From positions 548,373-598,372 of the forward strand of contig CM022665.1 in assembly GCA_012295275.1 (NCBI GenBank): a stretch of 50,000 bases of DNA, written 5' to 3'. A model generated the notes under the pieces. That model was not told the DNA's origin, ran no database searches, and saw nothing but the letters and a program-made list of their open reading frames with translations. The position numbers were made by a program, and so were the translations under genes. Below are positions 21,575 through 34,358 of the stretch, one piece after another. Within the stretch, counting starts at the first letter, position 1, and every line of letters begins with the position of its first letter. The DNA comes from Chrysomallon squamiferum (Eukaryota; Mollusca; Gastropoda; Neomphalida; Peltospiridae).

Positions 21575-22472
21575 ATCTAGAAATACATTAGCAAAAGTTT
21601 TATGTTATTTATTTATTTATTTGTTTTTTTTCGATTGTTTTAATTAGCATACGGATCTTTAATACTGTTTAATTTAATAAATTATACTTCAACTACTAAA
21701 GCTACACCACAACCACAACCACCACAACAAACAACAGCTACCTCTACTGTTACTTCTACTATTACAACTCCCAACACCACGACTACAATAAGCTCTGGGT
21801 AGACAGGATGTGATCCTTGAATCACAAAGTCCATTAATACACTTAGAGATTGTTATTCTTTTTATTTTTATTTTTTCCGTGTTGATTTTTAACACAAATC
21901 TCTGTGTTTATTTATTTATAATGTTTAAAAAGTTTTAAACAAATCTGATATTCGTCACATGATAAAATGATAACGCAGCGAGGCAAAAAATTAATAGTTG
22001 TTCCTTTTCTGTTTTTATTTTTCACGTCTTCATTTTTTTTTTTCCTTTCTTTCCTTCTCTTCTTAAGAGCAAAGTCTCGAAATTTGGCTTTAACAAAGTT
22101 AGTGAACCGAAAACTGTTTTTCGGATCATAAATCAGGAAGACATAGATATATTTAATCTTACGGGCTATGGGCAAAATTAGTTGAAGTAAAAAATAATAA
22201 TAGTTTTCAAAGAACGCTCACATTATCACACAATGGGAAGATATTTCTTTAAAAACACACAGTAAGACAAAATTAATAAGTCTCGCCTTGTCTCTTACAA
22301 ACTGAGCTACCAGACAAGCGTTTTCATTTAAATATGCAAGTGTGGTTACACACTGACGTCTCTTATCAACTTATTTTCATATTACATTTAACTCCACGAT
22401 CATTATATCTAGCCTTATACACACAACTTTATTTTTCTTTTTAATCCAGCTTTTTTTTATTATTATTACTAT
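21573..22472. other. AT-rich DNA with CAA/CAC patch
   Basis: Imperfect ACCACAACC/ACTTCTACT units at 21690-21790. No gene supported. Confidence 0.7.
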
Positions 22473-22492
22473 TTTTTTTTTTTTTTTTTTTT
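22473..22492. repeat. poly-T run (20)
   Basis: Preceded by an ATT stretch. Confidence 0.95.
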
Positions 22493-23499
22493 ACATTTAA
22501 AGAAGTAACCTGTTTTGTTGCACTTCAGCATACAGAAACAAAATTAGTTTTGTATCAGTTGTAAGACGCGTTTACCAGTAGTGTATGTTTCTTTCTTTTC
22601 TTTACTTTTCTGTTTTTCTTTCTTTCTTTTTTCAATGTAGCAGTCAGTCAGAATGGAGCACACTTTTTTTCTTCTTTTTTTTTTTATAAAAGAGGTTTTT
22701 TAATTTCAAACAACTGTGACTGTCCTAAGTTTGTTTTTGCTGTACAAAGAAGAAGCAACTGACAAAAATAAACTAATGAAATAAGTGTAGAATGGCGCTC
22801 TTTATCCGACTGTGTTTTTCTTTCTTGTCTGTTTATGTGCCAGATCTTTCTGATGTTCGGTTTTGTGTGTGGAATAAACACTTCACACAGATGACTATTC
22901 CACGATTAACACAAATCGTGTAGACATATTCTCTAATAGTTATTAAGAAGCAGTGTGACAGAAAGACATATGTTTACAATACACTTATAAATAATAAGTA
23001 TAAACCAGTGAGTTTAACTGAGATTGATCCCAAATTTATTATGTATGTGTTACACTGGTTTTAATGTATGTGTAAATCCCTTCGATTATAAAGAGAGAAA
23101 AATGTTAAGTATTTAACATCAATATCTTACAAAAAGAAAACAGACTTTGCACTAATTATCAGTTTTTAATTATCAACAGGAGAATGCAATTTCACATTTC
23201 TTTATTTTATATGATATGATATAGGAATAAAAAAACATAAAATAAAAAATATATATATACTGAATAATAACACTAAAAATAAACAACCTGCTGTTTCTAT
23301 TTTTAGGTTTAACCTCTTTTTTTTTTCTTTTTTTAAACTTTATCTTTATTATTTATTTATTTACTCGTTCTTATATAATGAAATTCGATTGAGCTGTAAG
23401 AAAAAAAAATAGATTTAAGAATGAATAAATAATCTTATTATATAAGTATAATAAGTATTATGATTTTAATAATATGAAAAAAAATATATATATATTGTT
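22493..23499. other. Unique AT-rich DNA
   Basis: Long TTTC-rich tract ending CAATGTAG at about 22640 resembles an acceptor but no frame or donor follows. Otherwise nothing. Confidence 0.7.
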
Positions 23500-24170
23500 T
23501 TGCTGACGTCCTCTCCGTCTAGTTTTCATGCGATGACAGCGACAACAGTCGCCACTTTATGTTACTGGATAGGTTTAGAATCTCCAGCTAAAAGTGCTGT
23601 AGCTGTTTGTGTAACGGCTAACAGCGTGTTCAGTCTGCCTTCTTCACCTACTTGTAGTGTTTGTTCAACGTATTATACTGTTTAAATATCAACAAACGTG
23701 GATTCCCAACGTCCGTGTTACTTATTTTCATAATTTAATACGACTCTTCTTCTCTGAGGGGAGACTGCTCATCGCTCGGCACTCAGTATCGGCTTTCTCC
23801 GGTTTCTGCTCTTTTAGGCAATAAAATATGTCCCGCCAAATAAATGGTAATTGACGCGCAGATACAAAATATGCTGGTGTTTTTTAAAGCAAATAAATAT
23901 CTTTACTTTGTGTTTTTGTTTTTGTCCTTTAGAGTCAAACACGAGATTAATGGCGTTGAATCTAATTTTGGCTGCCTCTTCAAAGCGCTGATGTACTGGT
24001 TAGTTAATATTACTGTAACACAAGCAGAACTTTGTAACTGTATACAAAATGTGACATGCACTGCATGTTCGGATTGAAATGCAAATGAATAAGGAAACGT
24101 GTGGCAACGCACATTTGGATTTTCCGTTTTAACCGTTGAAATAAATACTGTCTTTGTTTGTCTTACAGAA
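23500..24170. other. Unique GC-richer island
   Basis: Two complex blocks: 23500-23690 and 23740-24130. Contains CGGCTTTCTCCGG near 23790, the exon-like segment 23933-23998 and an exact ATGCAAAT octamer at 24079-24086. Confidence 0.4.
23933..23998 (+). other. Exon-like segment after a very strong acceptor
   Basis: A long T-rich tract ends TTTTTGTCCTTTAG at 23932. The following frame (entered after 1 nt) is open for 47 codons to TGA at 24075-24077, ending with a Cys-rich LCNCIQNVTCTACSD. A weaker donor, GTTAGT, at 23999 would make a 66-nt exon. Joining that to the acceptor at 24168 gives an immediate stop, so the two are not a coherent coding pair. I do not recognise the peptide. Confidence 0.18.
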
Positions 24171-24345
24171 AACAGTTAATGAAAGAAACTTCAACATTTC
24201 TGACAACTGACGTCTTTAATTATAAGGACTAAATCTTTTTTTGTTGTTTTGTTTTTTGTTATGCTGTTATTGTATTCAAATAGCATTAGCATATTCTTAT
24301 TTTTATATCGTTCACTGCAACGCAATAAAGCCGATTCATTTGTTT
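24169..24345 (+). other. Possible 3'-terminal exon with poly(A) signal
   Basis: Acceptor-like TCTTTGTTTGTCTTACAG ends at 24168. The frames give only 3, 13 or 20 codons before stops. AATAAA at 24324-24329 could end a transcript. It could be a short terminal exon or untranslated end. Evidence is weak because AATAAA is common here. Confidence 0.15.
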
Positions 24346-25422
24346 AAAATTTTGAATGTATTTGTTTCTGTTATTTATATCTAGTTTTATTTACGTTATA
24401 TTTAAAAACTACGTTTGCCGATTTGAGTGTAATTTAAATTATATTAAACCACGAATAAAGAACTCAGATAAAAGCCAAACAGTCATTTCGTGTTCCGCGT
24501 CTCGTTTTCTCACCTCGACACTTCCCAATGCACTGCTAGAATAACCATGTTACGCACAGAAGACCGTACCTCTACGTTATATTTGCCTAACAAAGAAGAT
24601 TTGATGAATGTGCCGCATGTTCCAATAGTTGTGGGCTGTGATCTCACATATCCCATGTGTGGCATTAATAACCTAAACACAACATAATTTATTAAGCCAT
24701 TAAGACAGATGACAAAATGGCTGAGGTGTATTTTCGTTACCATATCCCACCCTGAGGTCAATCCGTAGGGTTACTGAACATATTGTATTCGATGTTAACA
24801 CATAATAATCTCAAATATCTATATCCTAGACAGGGATTTCAAACGAGCAGATTAGCGTGTCGGAATAGAGTACCACCTGCGAGTGTACGTTTCAAGGACA
24901 TATCACCTTTTTCTTTCATTTCACCCCTTTAACAAAATTAAAACACCGAGTTATTTATTTTTTTCAAAAATTTACTTCATTGTATATACATATTGATTCT
25001 ATCATTGGCTGTCTCGCAAATGAATTTTTTTTTTTCTTGGTGAAATATCATTTCTGATATCACTTGAGAGCACTTTGTGAACCATCCTGTCTTAAATTAT
25101 TAAATCGTTTTAGTGGCAGAATTAACCCACAGTGACACTGTAAAATATACTTGGCACGAAAAAAAAAGAAGAAAAAAGTTTGATTTGAGTATACAAAATG
25201 ATAGTAAAAGAGCTAAAGTAAAATATTACTTTCACTGTGAATTAACCTTATTTTGTTTTTCCTCTAAGCCGAGTTAATCTTTCTAACTTAAGTAAGGTGT
25301 AAACGACTACCAGGCTCTGCCTCTTGCATGTACTAATTGTTTTCTTGTTCTCAATCACTGAGTTTTTTCTTTAATCAAATGGGAAAGAAACCCACAACTA
25401 AACAACACAAAAACAGAGACAT
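24346..25422. other. Unique DNA, modest GC at 24480-24680 and 24740-24910
   Basis: Opposed frames of 65-83 codons at 24490-24761 have no recognised domain and no splice context. Not called as genes. Confidence 0.6.
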
Positions 25423-25573
<151 letters not shown>

Positions 25574-26071
25574 CATTTTTGGTACAAGATTTGTGACAAA
25601 CTATTTAAATTAATTATAAAAAAGATGAAAACAGGACTACTGTCATCAGCTGTTACATAATGAATTAAACGGAATCTCCTACGACAAGCAAATTTCTACA
25701 AAATTAGAAATATAAATGTACGTACAAAACAAAGGATGTGTCTACCTGTTAAACCAGTAAGTACTGAATAAGGTTCAGTGAATGAATAAATTATGTTTTT
25801 ACTATTATAAAATGGTTCTGAAGCAATTTCAACGACGTAATAGATTATGTATAAATTTATATAAATAAAAATAAATGAGGGTGAATGGTAGATATGTGGA
25901 ATTAATCTATGTTTCTGAACTGTCTATAAATGTTTTAAATGTCTATTTTTACTAAATATATTTTATAAAATTAACGTTTAATTAAAAGTTATATATTTTC
26001 GTTCGTAACAGTCCTTCATGTCTACTTGGCGTCGATTTCAGCTGATTTTTATAATTTATTTCTGTTACAAA
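25574..26071. other. AT-rich DNA, no feature seen
   Basis: Nothing recognisable. Confidence 0.8.
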
Positions 26072-26072
26072 A

Positions 26073-26112
<40 letters not shown>

Positions 26113-26130
26113 TAAAATAAAATAAATAAA
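26072..26130. repeat. (AAT)n then (AAAAT)n
   Basis: Trinucleotide array passing into AAAAT/AAAT units. Confidence 0.95.
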
Positions 26131-26319
26131 CAAATAATTAAATCAGCCAATGTATTTGTTTATATTTAACATTATTTGACATCAAGTACAATATGAGTAA
26201 TTTCAGAGAAGTTATATATTTCTAATACAAATTACTTGTATTCACAATCATCTTCAAACACTCAAAGCCGGATAAAAACAAACAAACAAAAACAAAAATA
26301 AAGAAAGAAAGAAAAATAA

Positions 26320-26361
26320 TTTTTTTTTTTTTTTTTTTTATATATATATATATATATATAT
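26320..26361. repeat. poly-T fused to (TA)n
   Basis: 20 T then 11 TA units. Confidence 0.95.
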
Positions 26362-26929
26362 CCTGAATATTGCATATTTCTTGAAAATGTTTTATTGAAA
26401 TCCTTAAATGTTTGACAAAACGTAATGAATCAGCAGAAATAATGACTTATATTTATATACAAACAGTAAGTTTTATGCTACATTCAGTTTACAGATGAAA
26501 CTATTGACACATTTTCATTTTTGAAATAACGGAAAAAATATATTAATTTTTGTTATTTAGCCAGCGAAGCGACTCTATTGTTGTGTTTTCCACTTCACTG
26601 CTCAGAATGTAACACATTGAAATGTAGAGAGAACAGATAAATCTAGCAATTATCTTCCATGTTACGAGAAAATATCGCGTTAAAATAACTGTGAAAATCG
26701 TTTTGATTAACATTAAAAATAATTCATTTTGTGACAGAATGTTTTTGTTTAAAAAGTCGACCGTTTCATAGTTAATTATTATAATGAACTTATTTTTTGA
26801 TTATACATTTGTCTCTCTAGGTTTCAGGTGTTAATAAACTATAAACTATCAAACAGCCAAAATCCTTATAATATTCTGAATTTATAAACTTGTTTTTCCG
26901 AATTCTTTCCATCAGATGAATATTTTTCT
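26362..26929. other. AT-rich unique DNA
   Basis: Acceptor-like TTTGTCTCTCTAG ends at 26820 but downstream frames close within 7-21 codons. Confidence 0.7.
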
Positions 26930-27230
26930 TTAAAACTGAGTTATCACTGGGATTGCCAACTAATGTTTGATCCTGCCCCAAGTCATTTGTGGAGATATAC
27001 TAAATATTCGCGCAGTGTCAGAGAGTACAGGCTTCTGTCACTTATTGTAAAATATCCAGATGCGCCAAACACCACATTTTTTCTTGTCATTTGCATCTGA
27101 TACCGTGCCTGGAGCTACAATGTTCAATGATCACAATGAATACGTCATACTGATCAGTTCTTATGCAGTTTTATATAGGAAGTGTTTAAAATTAAAATTA
27201 AACAATCACACTATACTAATGATGAATATA
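26930..27230. other. Unique GC-richer island
   Basis: Repeat-free block with ATTTGCATCTGATACC (octamer at 27089-27096). Candidate regulatory element. Confidence 0.35.
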
Positions 27231-28866
27231 TATAAGAGAGAGAGAGAGAAAGAGTGAATCAGTTTCTACTTCTTTTTATTTTTCTGTAACCTAATTATAT
27301 ATTATAAACACATACTATTATTTCTTAATACCCACGTACTCATTATGTTCAATAGCATGAATACAGCTAAATTTGGTAATCCTAATTTACTAACCAGAAA
27401 GGTGCTTGTTCAATATAAACCTCCTAGAAACACACAAAGTAACGAGGCAGATCGAAGATAAAGGTGTTTTTCAATTTGTTGTTTCAAAATTAATTTTGGC
27501 TTGTCACCGCGTGACGACTTTTCCTAGAGTTAATGAGGAGTCTTCCAAGAAACTGAACCACTGCTCACAAATGCCACACGACATATACTTTTCTTGTTTG
27601 AAAACATTCAGTCAATTAAATCTTCCAACTGACTGCTCGAGTTGTCACTGACATCTGCAAAAGATTATCATGATCTGGAAAGACCACGTCGTCTGCCTGA
27701 CACAACACAAACGCCACACAAAAGGTCATCTTTGGCGAGTGAAGGATTCTGCCTTCTGGGTCGCTCTAAGATGATCAACCGCGGATGAAGACGAAACGAC
27801 AAAAGGGATGAATCGCAGCTACTTGTTAGTGCTGTGTTGATAAATCACTCTAATTCTCTCCTATTAGTAAAGCCTAGCCTTGCAGATGAGTCGAGTTACC
27901 GGCCGACGTGTGCCTGTCGCCGGTCTCAGTGCAGTCTACACAGTTTCAGGTGTACCCGTTTACTACACAAAGCCACACACTGGAAGAAAAGGCTCAGTTA
28001 CAGCTTACAGTATTACAACATTTCAGTTTTAGGTTCTCCTATCTGTTCCTTAAAATAATTCAGTTAAAATTAATACATTTAAGCTATCTCTTTGTTAATT
28101 ACTTAACTTTCCTACTTAATTATCTTATTTAATTATCTCGATCCAGGTGATCGCAATCTGTCTTGTAGATTTGATAATAATTTTTGGTTTTGAAAATTTT
28201 ACGGCTTTAACAAGATCCATGACACCGTGTCTCGCAGTTTGAAACAGTTTAATATCTGTGGTATCATTGTCGTGTTTATCCATGTTCCGTGACAAGCTGC
28301 TTTTCGAAACGTTCTGAAATATTCTTTACTAAAAACAGTTCAATTCGTATCACAGTTTCAGTTAATTGGTACAAATTAAAAAAATAAAAAATAAAAAATA
28401 ATTTAAAAACTTAGCTGCAGCCTTATTTTGACGCAAGTGTCTTATACAAGCAAAGACTGGAAGCACATAACCTAGTCTTTGATAACTGCTGAAGCATTGG
28501 CTGAAGAGGAAACTCCTTTGCTGCTGTCCTCTCCCAAATAAAAATTAGTTTAATGGTTCGTGAAAACATTTCTGCAGATTCTGGAGATTACTGGAGTGAG
28601 AATGTGGGAACGTAGTGTTGAAAAGTCGTATGGTACTTTTGTCGTAATCACAGAGTTATCAGCCATCCTATAATTTCGTTCTACATTTACACTGAATATG
28701 AAATTACATTCATCAGTTTATTAGCAAGTTTCTCTTGCTCTCTTTATGATATGGCTGATATCATATGAGCATATGTGAAAACAAATTCCATTTCCGTAGC
28801 ATTTGAAAATGTAATAATAATTCTAAAAAAGCCAAAAACAAAACAAGAACTCTCCCCCGCAAACAA
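27231..28866. other. Unique DNA; GC-richer at 27400-28060
   Basis: Frames of 74-81 codons at 27406-28132 lack domain similarity that I recognise. The 27400-28060 block (GTTACCGGCCGACGTGTGCCTGTCGCCGG near 27894) is a candidate conserved element. The rest is AT-rich. Confidence 0.5.
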
Positions 28867-28868
28867 AT

Positions 28869-28890
28869 AAAAAAAAAAAAAAAAAAAAAA
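28869..28890. repeat. poly-A run (22)
   Basis: Uninterrupted. Confidence 0.95.
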
Positions 28891-30402
28891 CCGTCTGATA
28901 ACTTCTTTTTAACTGATAATACTGTACTGAGATGACACTCGAGGTCTTTTTAACTGTGAGAAAACGACATCGTCACGTGATAATCCTTATAAGACATCAA
29001 CCACAATAATTAATTTTAGCGCGCTCCCCGGAGACAGTTTGTGCCAAACTACGAAGTTGTCGTTTGAGATTGTTGGCTCCAGTTAGACGAAGCAATTTGT
29101 CTGCTAATTCTGATCTGAGTATTTTGTTCTATTTCTGTAATCAAGTAATTCTTCACTTCTAGTTTATGCAAAACTTGAGAACTAAACTGCATGTTATGGG
29201 AATATTATATGTTCGATGTAATGATAGTTTCACTAAATATATATACATTATGTTAAATTAGCACTTCTCTTCTTACAACTCATGACATGAAAACACTAAA
29301 TGTAATTTAGTTTGTTATTCTTTAATAACCATTGTCATTATACATTACTTCTTCATCTCTTACCACTATGAGGAATTGTGAACAGTACATCTCAAACTGA
29401 AAATATTTTCTGTTACGAAATTAATTTTGCATTCAAATTAGTCTAAAGGCAGACATTACTACTGTTGTTTCTACCTATTACTTTGATCTACGACATAATT
29501 CTAGAAAAGGAAAGTAAACAGTAAGTCTAGAGAAAACCGTATAGGGAATCGACTGGTAACAACATTTCTCAGGTTCTAATTACATTGTTATGCTTGTAAA
29601 TGTGTACAGTATTCATAATTTGCTAATATAACATTTAGAGTTATATGATCAATACTTTTGTGCAAAAGGATTTACGTTTGATGATAGTTTAGGCATGCGA
29701 AAATCAAAGAAGCATCATATTTTAATAATGTACTTTTTGTTGTTAAATATTTGTTATATTCTCTCGGTAATAAGAGCAACTGGTTTCTTATGTTCATATA
29801 CGTGATAATGATTATTTTATTCATATTAATGTCATAGGAAGTTCTATTGCAATAGCATGTAACATCACCTAAATCAATATATAAATGCGTACGTGTGTGC
29901 ATGTATGCGTCCACCCATCCATGTATCCATTTATCTGTATATATATACATAATACCAGTCTTCAAAAGATGGGCTTGGCTACGGTGTTTAGCCCACTAAA
30001 TAGTGCTTTGTACGTGTTGATTTTGTCAGCCACGAAACACCACACAGCTCAGAGAACCCAGTCAATACAGCAGTTGTGAAGTGTAGCAGACCATGCAGAG
30101 GCGACCTTTCGTGTCCGCTGTGTAGTGTAATGTTGTGACTGTTTCAAGTGATAAGCAAGTTTATGTAAGCTGTTAGTGTGCACACGTTAGTATAATATAT
30201 ATGACAGTTAGTGTGTCGATCTGTGATAGCGCCGCGCGTGTGATTGCATGCGTCGTGAGAGGAAGTAAGCTGGACATTCTCACTCTCCACTTTTTAGTCT
30301 CTGAAATCCTGAATCCACCCTTAAAATGACCATATGAAATCACTACGATATCATTCGTATAATGAGATGATTTGTATATGACGAAGATAAAAAGCACATA
30401 TG
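28891..30402. other. Unique DNA with small GC-richer patches
   Basis: Patches at 28960-29110 (AGCGCGCTCCCCGGAGAC) and 30000-30260 (GCGCCGCGCGTG near 30230). A minus-strand microexon-like 33 nt near 29358-29390 is open but short. No gene called. Confidence 0.55.
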
Positions 30403-30495
30403 GATGTATGTATGTATATATGTATGTGTGTGTTTATGTATGTTTGTGTATGTATGTGTGTATTCATGCACGCACATATGTACGTATGTTTGTAA
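30403..30495. repeat. (ATGT)n degenerate array
   Basis: ATGT/GTGT units; the reverse-strand IHTHIHTQ-type peptide is an artefact. Confidence 0.9.
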
Positions 30496-31216
30496 ATGTC
30501 GAGTATAGAAGTATTAAAATTAAATACAGTTCTGTCTTTTAGGTTGTTCATCTTCACGTCTTAGCTCTGTCTGTTTTTTTTATAACACTAGTTTTATTTG
30601 TTTTACAGTCAAGGGTACTTTCCTGTAGTGTTCTGATAGTTGTCATACGAGAAATTGGAAAAAGAATAAAGTGTTGTTTGGAGCCGGTGACAGTAAATAT
30701 CACTTGACAGGCCATCTAAACCAGGCGCCGGTTCTCTCAGACAGTTAAATCTTTGAAACATTTCACTTCACTGTTCGGGAACATATAAAACAGGGAATAC
30801 CACAATTAAGTGCTGACATTTTTTTTTACGATGTAACACAAAGAACAAAAATATCTTTACTTATTTTAGTTTCGAATGATTGGAGACAGACAGTTATACC
30901 CAGAAATACAAATATGCAGCACACACAAATAAGGATATCGTACATATACACATATACCAACAGATTTCTACATATACACACATACTGACACATTCCTATC
31001 TATATATATATACCTTCCTGCTTATCTACCAATTTACCTACATACATACTTACACACGAATGAATATATAAATGCATAATGATTAACAAATCACAGTCCA
31101 ATGGGTACTGAAAATATTTGACTAGTAACAGATAAAAGATGCCATGCATGTAATATTTGTGATAAGAAAGCAGAAGCCATCAATGAAGACTTACAAAGAG
31201 TTTCATATATGGAATT
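30496..31216. other. Unique AT-rich DNA
   Basis: GC-richer patch 30680-30745 (AGGCGCCGG). ATAC-type words at 30890-31060. No gene. Confidence 0.65.
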
Positions 31217-31255
31217 AAAAAATAAATAAATAAATAAATAAATAAAAATAAAAAA
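31217..31255. repeat. (AAAT)n microsatellite
   Basis: Short array. Confidence 0.93.
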
Positions 31256-32559
31256 TATGAATAAATATGATTGCTGCCTTATGGCTCACTTTTTATTTTT
31301 TATTTTATTATTTAATTTTGTTACAAAAACGCTATGATTATCCATTTTCACCATTTCACCATTTACCAGAAAAGACTTTTTTTTTTAGCGAAAATCAAGC
31401 AAGAAATATAACAGATTTTCCAGTTCATTAACCTGATCTTCGTTATGTTGTCGCCTAACAAACTTTAAACAAAGGTTAATGCAACTATCGCCATAATTTA
31501 CCATACTTCAAGTAAAATACTGTCCAGTGTACTGTCATCTGAACTGAAAGTAAACCTACAAAATGTTGTTACTTGCGGTCATGCATTACAACAGCAGACA
31601 ATAAGAACTCTAGTGACCTAGCGAGAGATTTCATGGGTCTGGTGTAAAGCAAACCGCCTCAGTGGTAATCAGGCATGTAACGAAATGGCAAACAGATCAA
31701 AGGGGAATGTAGCCATGAAATTGATATAACAGTCCTTAATAGACCCAGTGGCTATTACGTCAATATTACAATATCATTTGAAAGATAGCCTGCTGGTAGT
31801 TCTGACAAAATGATATATTTGTGACATTTCGAATCTGACGAATATCACAGTTTGTTTCAGTTTTCGAAGGCTTCCTAGTGGCGGCGGACGTTAATGCCAT
31901 TTAAAGCAAAATCTCGAAAGGTTGATGTCAAAAATAATTTGTGTTGGCTCGTTATTATCAACAACAGCCGAAACAGCAATAATTATGTTTGTTTATTATA
32001 GCAACACTAAAGGATCGTGTGTTATGTTTGAAGATTTCTTTATTTTTTTTCTGGTAGTATATAGGTGTATATGTATACGTACATTAGTATATGGGAGTGT
32101 GAGGTTGTGTTTTTTTATGTGTATTTGAGTACGCTGTCAAGTATTATTATTCAAAGTTGAGATCCTTGCATTTAACTGACAAAGTTTTATGTTATCAGCA
32201 ATATATCACTTAGCTTTGACCTATTTGTAGATATATAAAAATGACGTAATAATTTATGCTTAAAACTTATAAAATTGTCTTTTTAACTGACGAGACAGGT
32301 GACATACTTTTTTCGTTTAACCCTAAAGTTAAATAAAACAAAACAAAACTAAAAACAACAGCAAACTAAAAAAAGCCCAACAAAAGACCAACAACAACAA
32401 AAAATCTAAACACACACACACACACAGACATACACACACAAAAACAATAGTTTGTAATACTAGATTTATTAACTGATATTTGATATTCTAAACCAAAACC
32501 AGTTTGCTCTGACATCAAACAATATCATTCACATTCAATCAATTCAAACGATCTTAGTT
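31256..32559. other. Unique DNA, modest GC at 31430-31920
   Basis: No exon supported. AC tract at 32410-32440. Confidence 0.6.
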
Positions 32560-33000
32560 GGACACTTGATATTAATGTCTAAAAGTGTTGTAACCACGGA
32601 GTCAGTTCTAACCGAAGTTTTGTCGTCCCTGGCTGTGTTTTACAAAATAGTTTGTCTTATCAGCAGGTGTCTTGGCGATCGGCTGGATATCGGAACACAC
32701 TTTTGTTACTGTTCAGTGATTTCCACGGTTCGGTACCAATAACTATAGGCCTTTTATCTTGGCCGTCGTAGCGAAAAAGGTAAACAGCGTGTTATCTATC
32801 AGCACTTAAAGGCGTTGAAAAGGTGGTACAAGACTTATTTACCACCAGCCCGGTTTATATGAAGTGACGAGCAGTCGCCTTATATTACCGCCTTGCTTCG
32901 TTTAGCAACTAAAACCCTATAATGGCTCGCCCAACTCCTATCTTGATCAGAAGAAAAGCGATAAGATTAAAATAACTCAGGTGGGTAGTACAGGATGTGT
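32560..33000. promoter_or_regulatory. Unique GC-rich island with GATA-motif cluster
   Basis: Repeat-free block immediately upstream of the acceptor at 33061. Five WGATAR matches (both strands) fall between about 32656 and 32940, one directly beside an E-box (TTATCAGCAGGTG). Candidate enhancer or intronic element. Confidence 0.4.
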
Positions 33001-33061
33001 TACATTAACCTTTCTGCATCATGACTAACAACAGACTGCTCTTTTTTCTCTCCTATTTCAG

Positions 33062-33114
33062 CTGAACAGAGAGAGGTGAGGATTTTACAAGTGACAAACC
33101 AACCACTTTACTGA
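33062..33114 (+). CDS. Candidate terminal exon (or 14-nt microexon)
   Basis: Seen: an excellent acceptor, a run of about 20 pyrimidines ending TCCTATTTCAG at 33061, follows a GC-richer island. Two frames stop within a few codons. The frame entered after 2 nt (GAACAGAGAGAG...) reads EQREVRILQVTNQPLY and stops with TGA at 33112-33114. A donor-like AG|GTGAGG occurs after 14 nt at 33076, so this could be a 14-nt microexon instead. The entry phase is exactly that left by the candidate exon at 17462-17549 (1 nt over), so the two could belong to one + strand gene with a 15-kb intron; phase agreement alone has a 1 in 3 chance. No convincing poly(A) signal lies close downstream. Confidence 0.22.
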
Positions 33115-33239
33115 TCAAATATGTATACAATTTATATGGCCTTAGTTATTTTGGTGTACACCTTGGTGAAAAGGATATGATTACCACTTCATGGTAGACA
33201 TCCACGACGTCAGGTTCTCTGTGTCACACTAAGTCTGTA

Positions 33240-33685
33240 CACAGCCGGTACACGTAACGTGTCTGTGTCATACACTGGTATATGTAGTGTGTGTGGGTGT
33301 GACATGTCATATATTGGTATACGTATTGTGTTTGATGTATTATGTATGTATACGTATTGTGTGTAATGTGTCATAGAATGTATATAACATACTCACGTGT
33401 GTATTCTATGTGGCGTGTCACAGTATGTATGTCAAAAAAAAACTCGTATACGTAATGTGTGTGACATGCCAAAAGTATGTATGTCATATTCTGGTATACG
33501 TAATGTGTGTGACATGTCAAAAGTATGTATGTCATATATTGGTATATGTATTGCGTGTGATGTGTCACGGTATGTTGGTATAGGTATTGTATGTTATGTT
33601 TACGGTGTGTATGTCATATACTGGTATACGTAATGTTTGCGACGTGTCACAGAATGGATGTCATATGTTTGTATTCGTATGTGCC
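33240..33685. repeat. Degenerate 48-bp minisatellite
   Basis: Units contain GTATACGTAATGTGTGTGAC and TATGTATGTCATAT. GTATACG-type anchors at 33446, 33494 and 33542 are exactly 48 bp apart; others at 33248, 33278, 33317, 33348, 33578, 33624 and 33671 are shorter or decayed. About ten copies. 48 is a multiple of 3, which explains the spurious 65-78-codon frames. Confidence 0.9.
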
Positions 33686-34313
33686 TGTTTTTGAATGGTG
33701 AAGTTGTCTTTCTAGAAAGTGTTTAGACACTGTGTGTCTTGTGAGTCTCATGTTACCGTATTTTGAGTTATAATTAATAATAATACTAATAATTTCTACT
33801 ACTGCTACTACTACTAATAATAACATGTGTGACAAAAAAAAACCTATTTTTTATAAATAGATGCGTATTGTTTAAGCTTAAATTGGTGTCTCGTTTAATT
33901 TTAACAAAAGATAATTAAAAAATAAATAAAAAAAGGAATAATTAAGAACAGAGCTCTAAGCACAAAGGTAAATTGTAATATATTTTTTAATTATTCTCAA
34001 ATGAAAAGAAAAGAAAGGCAGGCAATAAATCCATAAAGCTCAATAATGCTTTGCACGAATCGTTTCAATTACACAGATGATGACTATAAACACAAATAAC
34101 AACGAGGGACATAAAACGCAGATTTCAGTATACAATGCAAATGTTTCAATATGACTGCCTATATTGGCTTCCTTCGTTCCAAACGCTCCTGCCAACACGG
34201 ATTCGTCTACCAGGAGTAAAATGTTTCCATTATCAGGAGCAAATTTTCCCAGTATAAATGCATTTTATACCCGAAAGTTTTAATATTATTTGTCTGTGCG
34301 TCTGCTATTCTTC
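33686..34313. other. AT-rich DNA, no gene
   Basis: Short ACT/AAT stretch at 33790-33820; GC patch 34155-34215. Confidence 0.7.
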
Positions 34314-34358
34314 TTTTTTTTTTTTTTTTTTTTTGTGTGTGTCTGTGTGTGTGTGTCT
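34314..34358. repeat. poly-T plus (GT)n
   Basis: 21 T then GT units. Confidence 0.95.

Noticed and set aside
22600-22690. Acceptor-like TTTC-rich tract ending CAATGTAG
   Set aside because: The following frame runs into T-rich low complexity with no donor.
29358-29390. 33-nt minus-strand microexon-like segment with ATTTTCAG acceptor and GTAAGA donor
   Set aside because: Open (FEMYCSQFLIV) but too short, and the acceptor lacks a pyrimidine tract; chance pairs of this quality are expected in 50 kb.
30609-30708. 32-codon frame after a TTTTATTTGTTTTACAG acceptor
   Set aside because: No proper donor, contains AATAAAG within the frame, and the peptide (SRVLSCSVLIVVIRE) has no support; too short to separate from chance.
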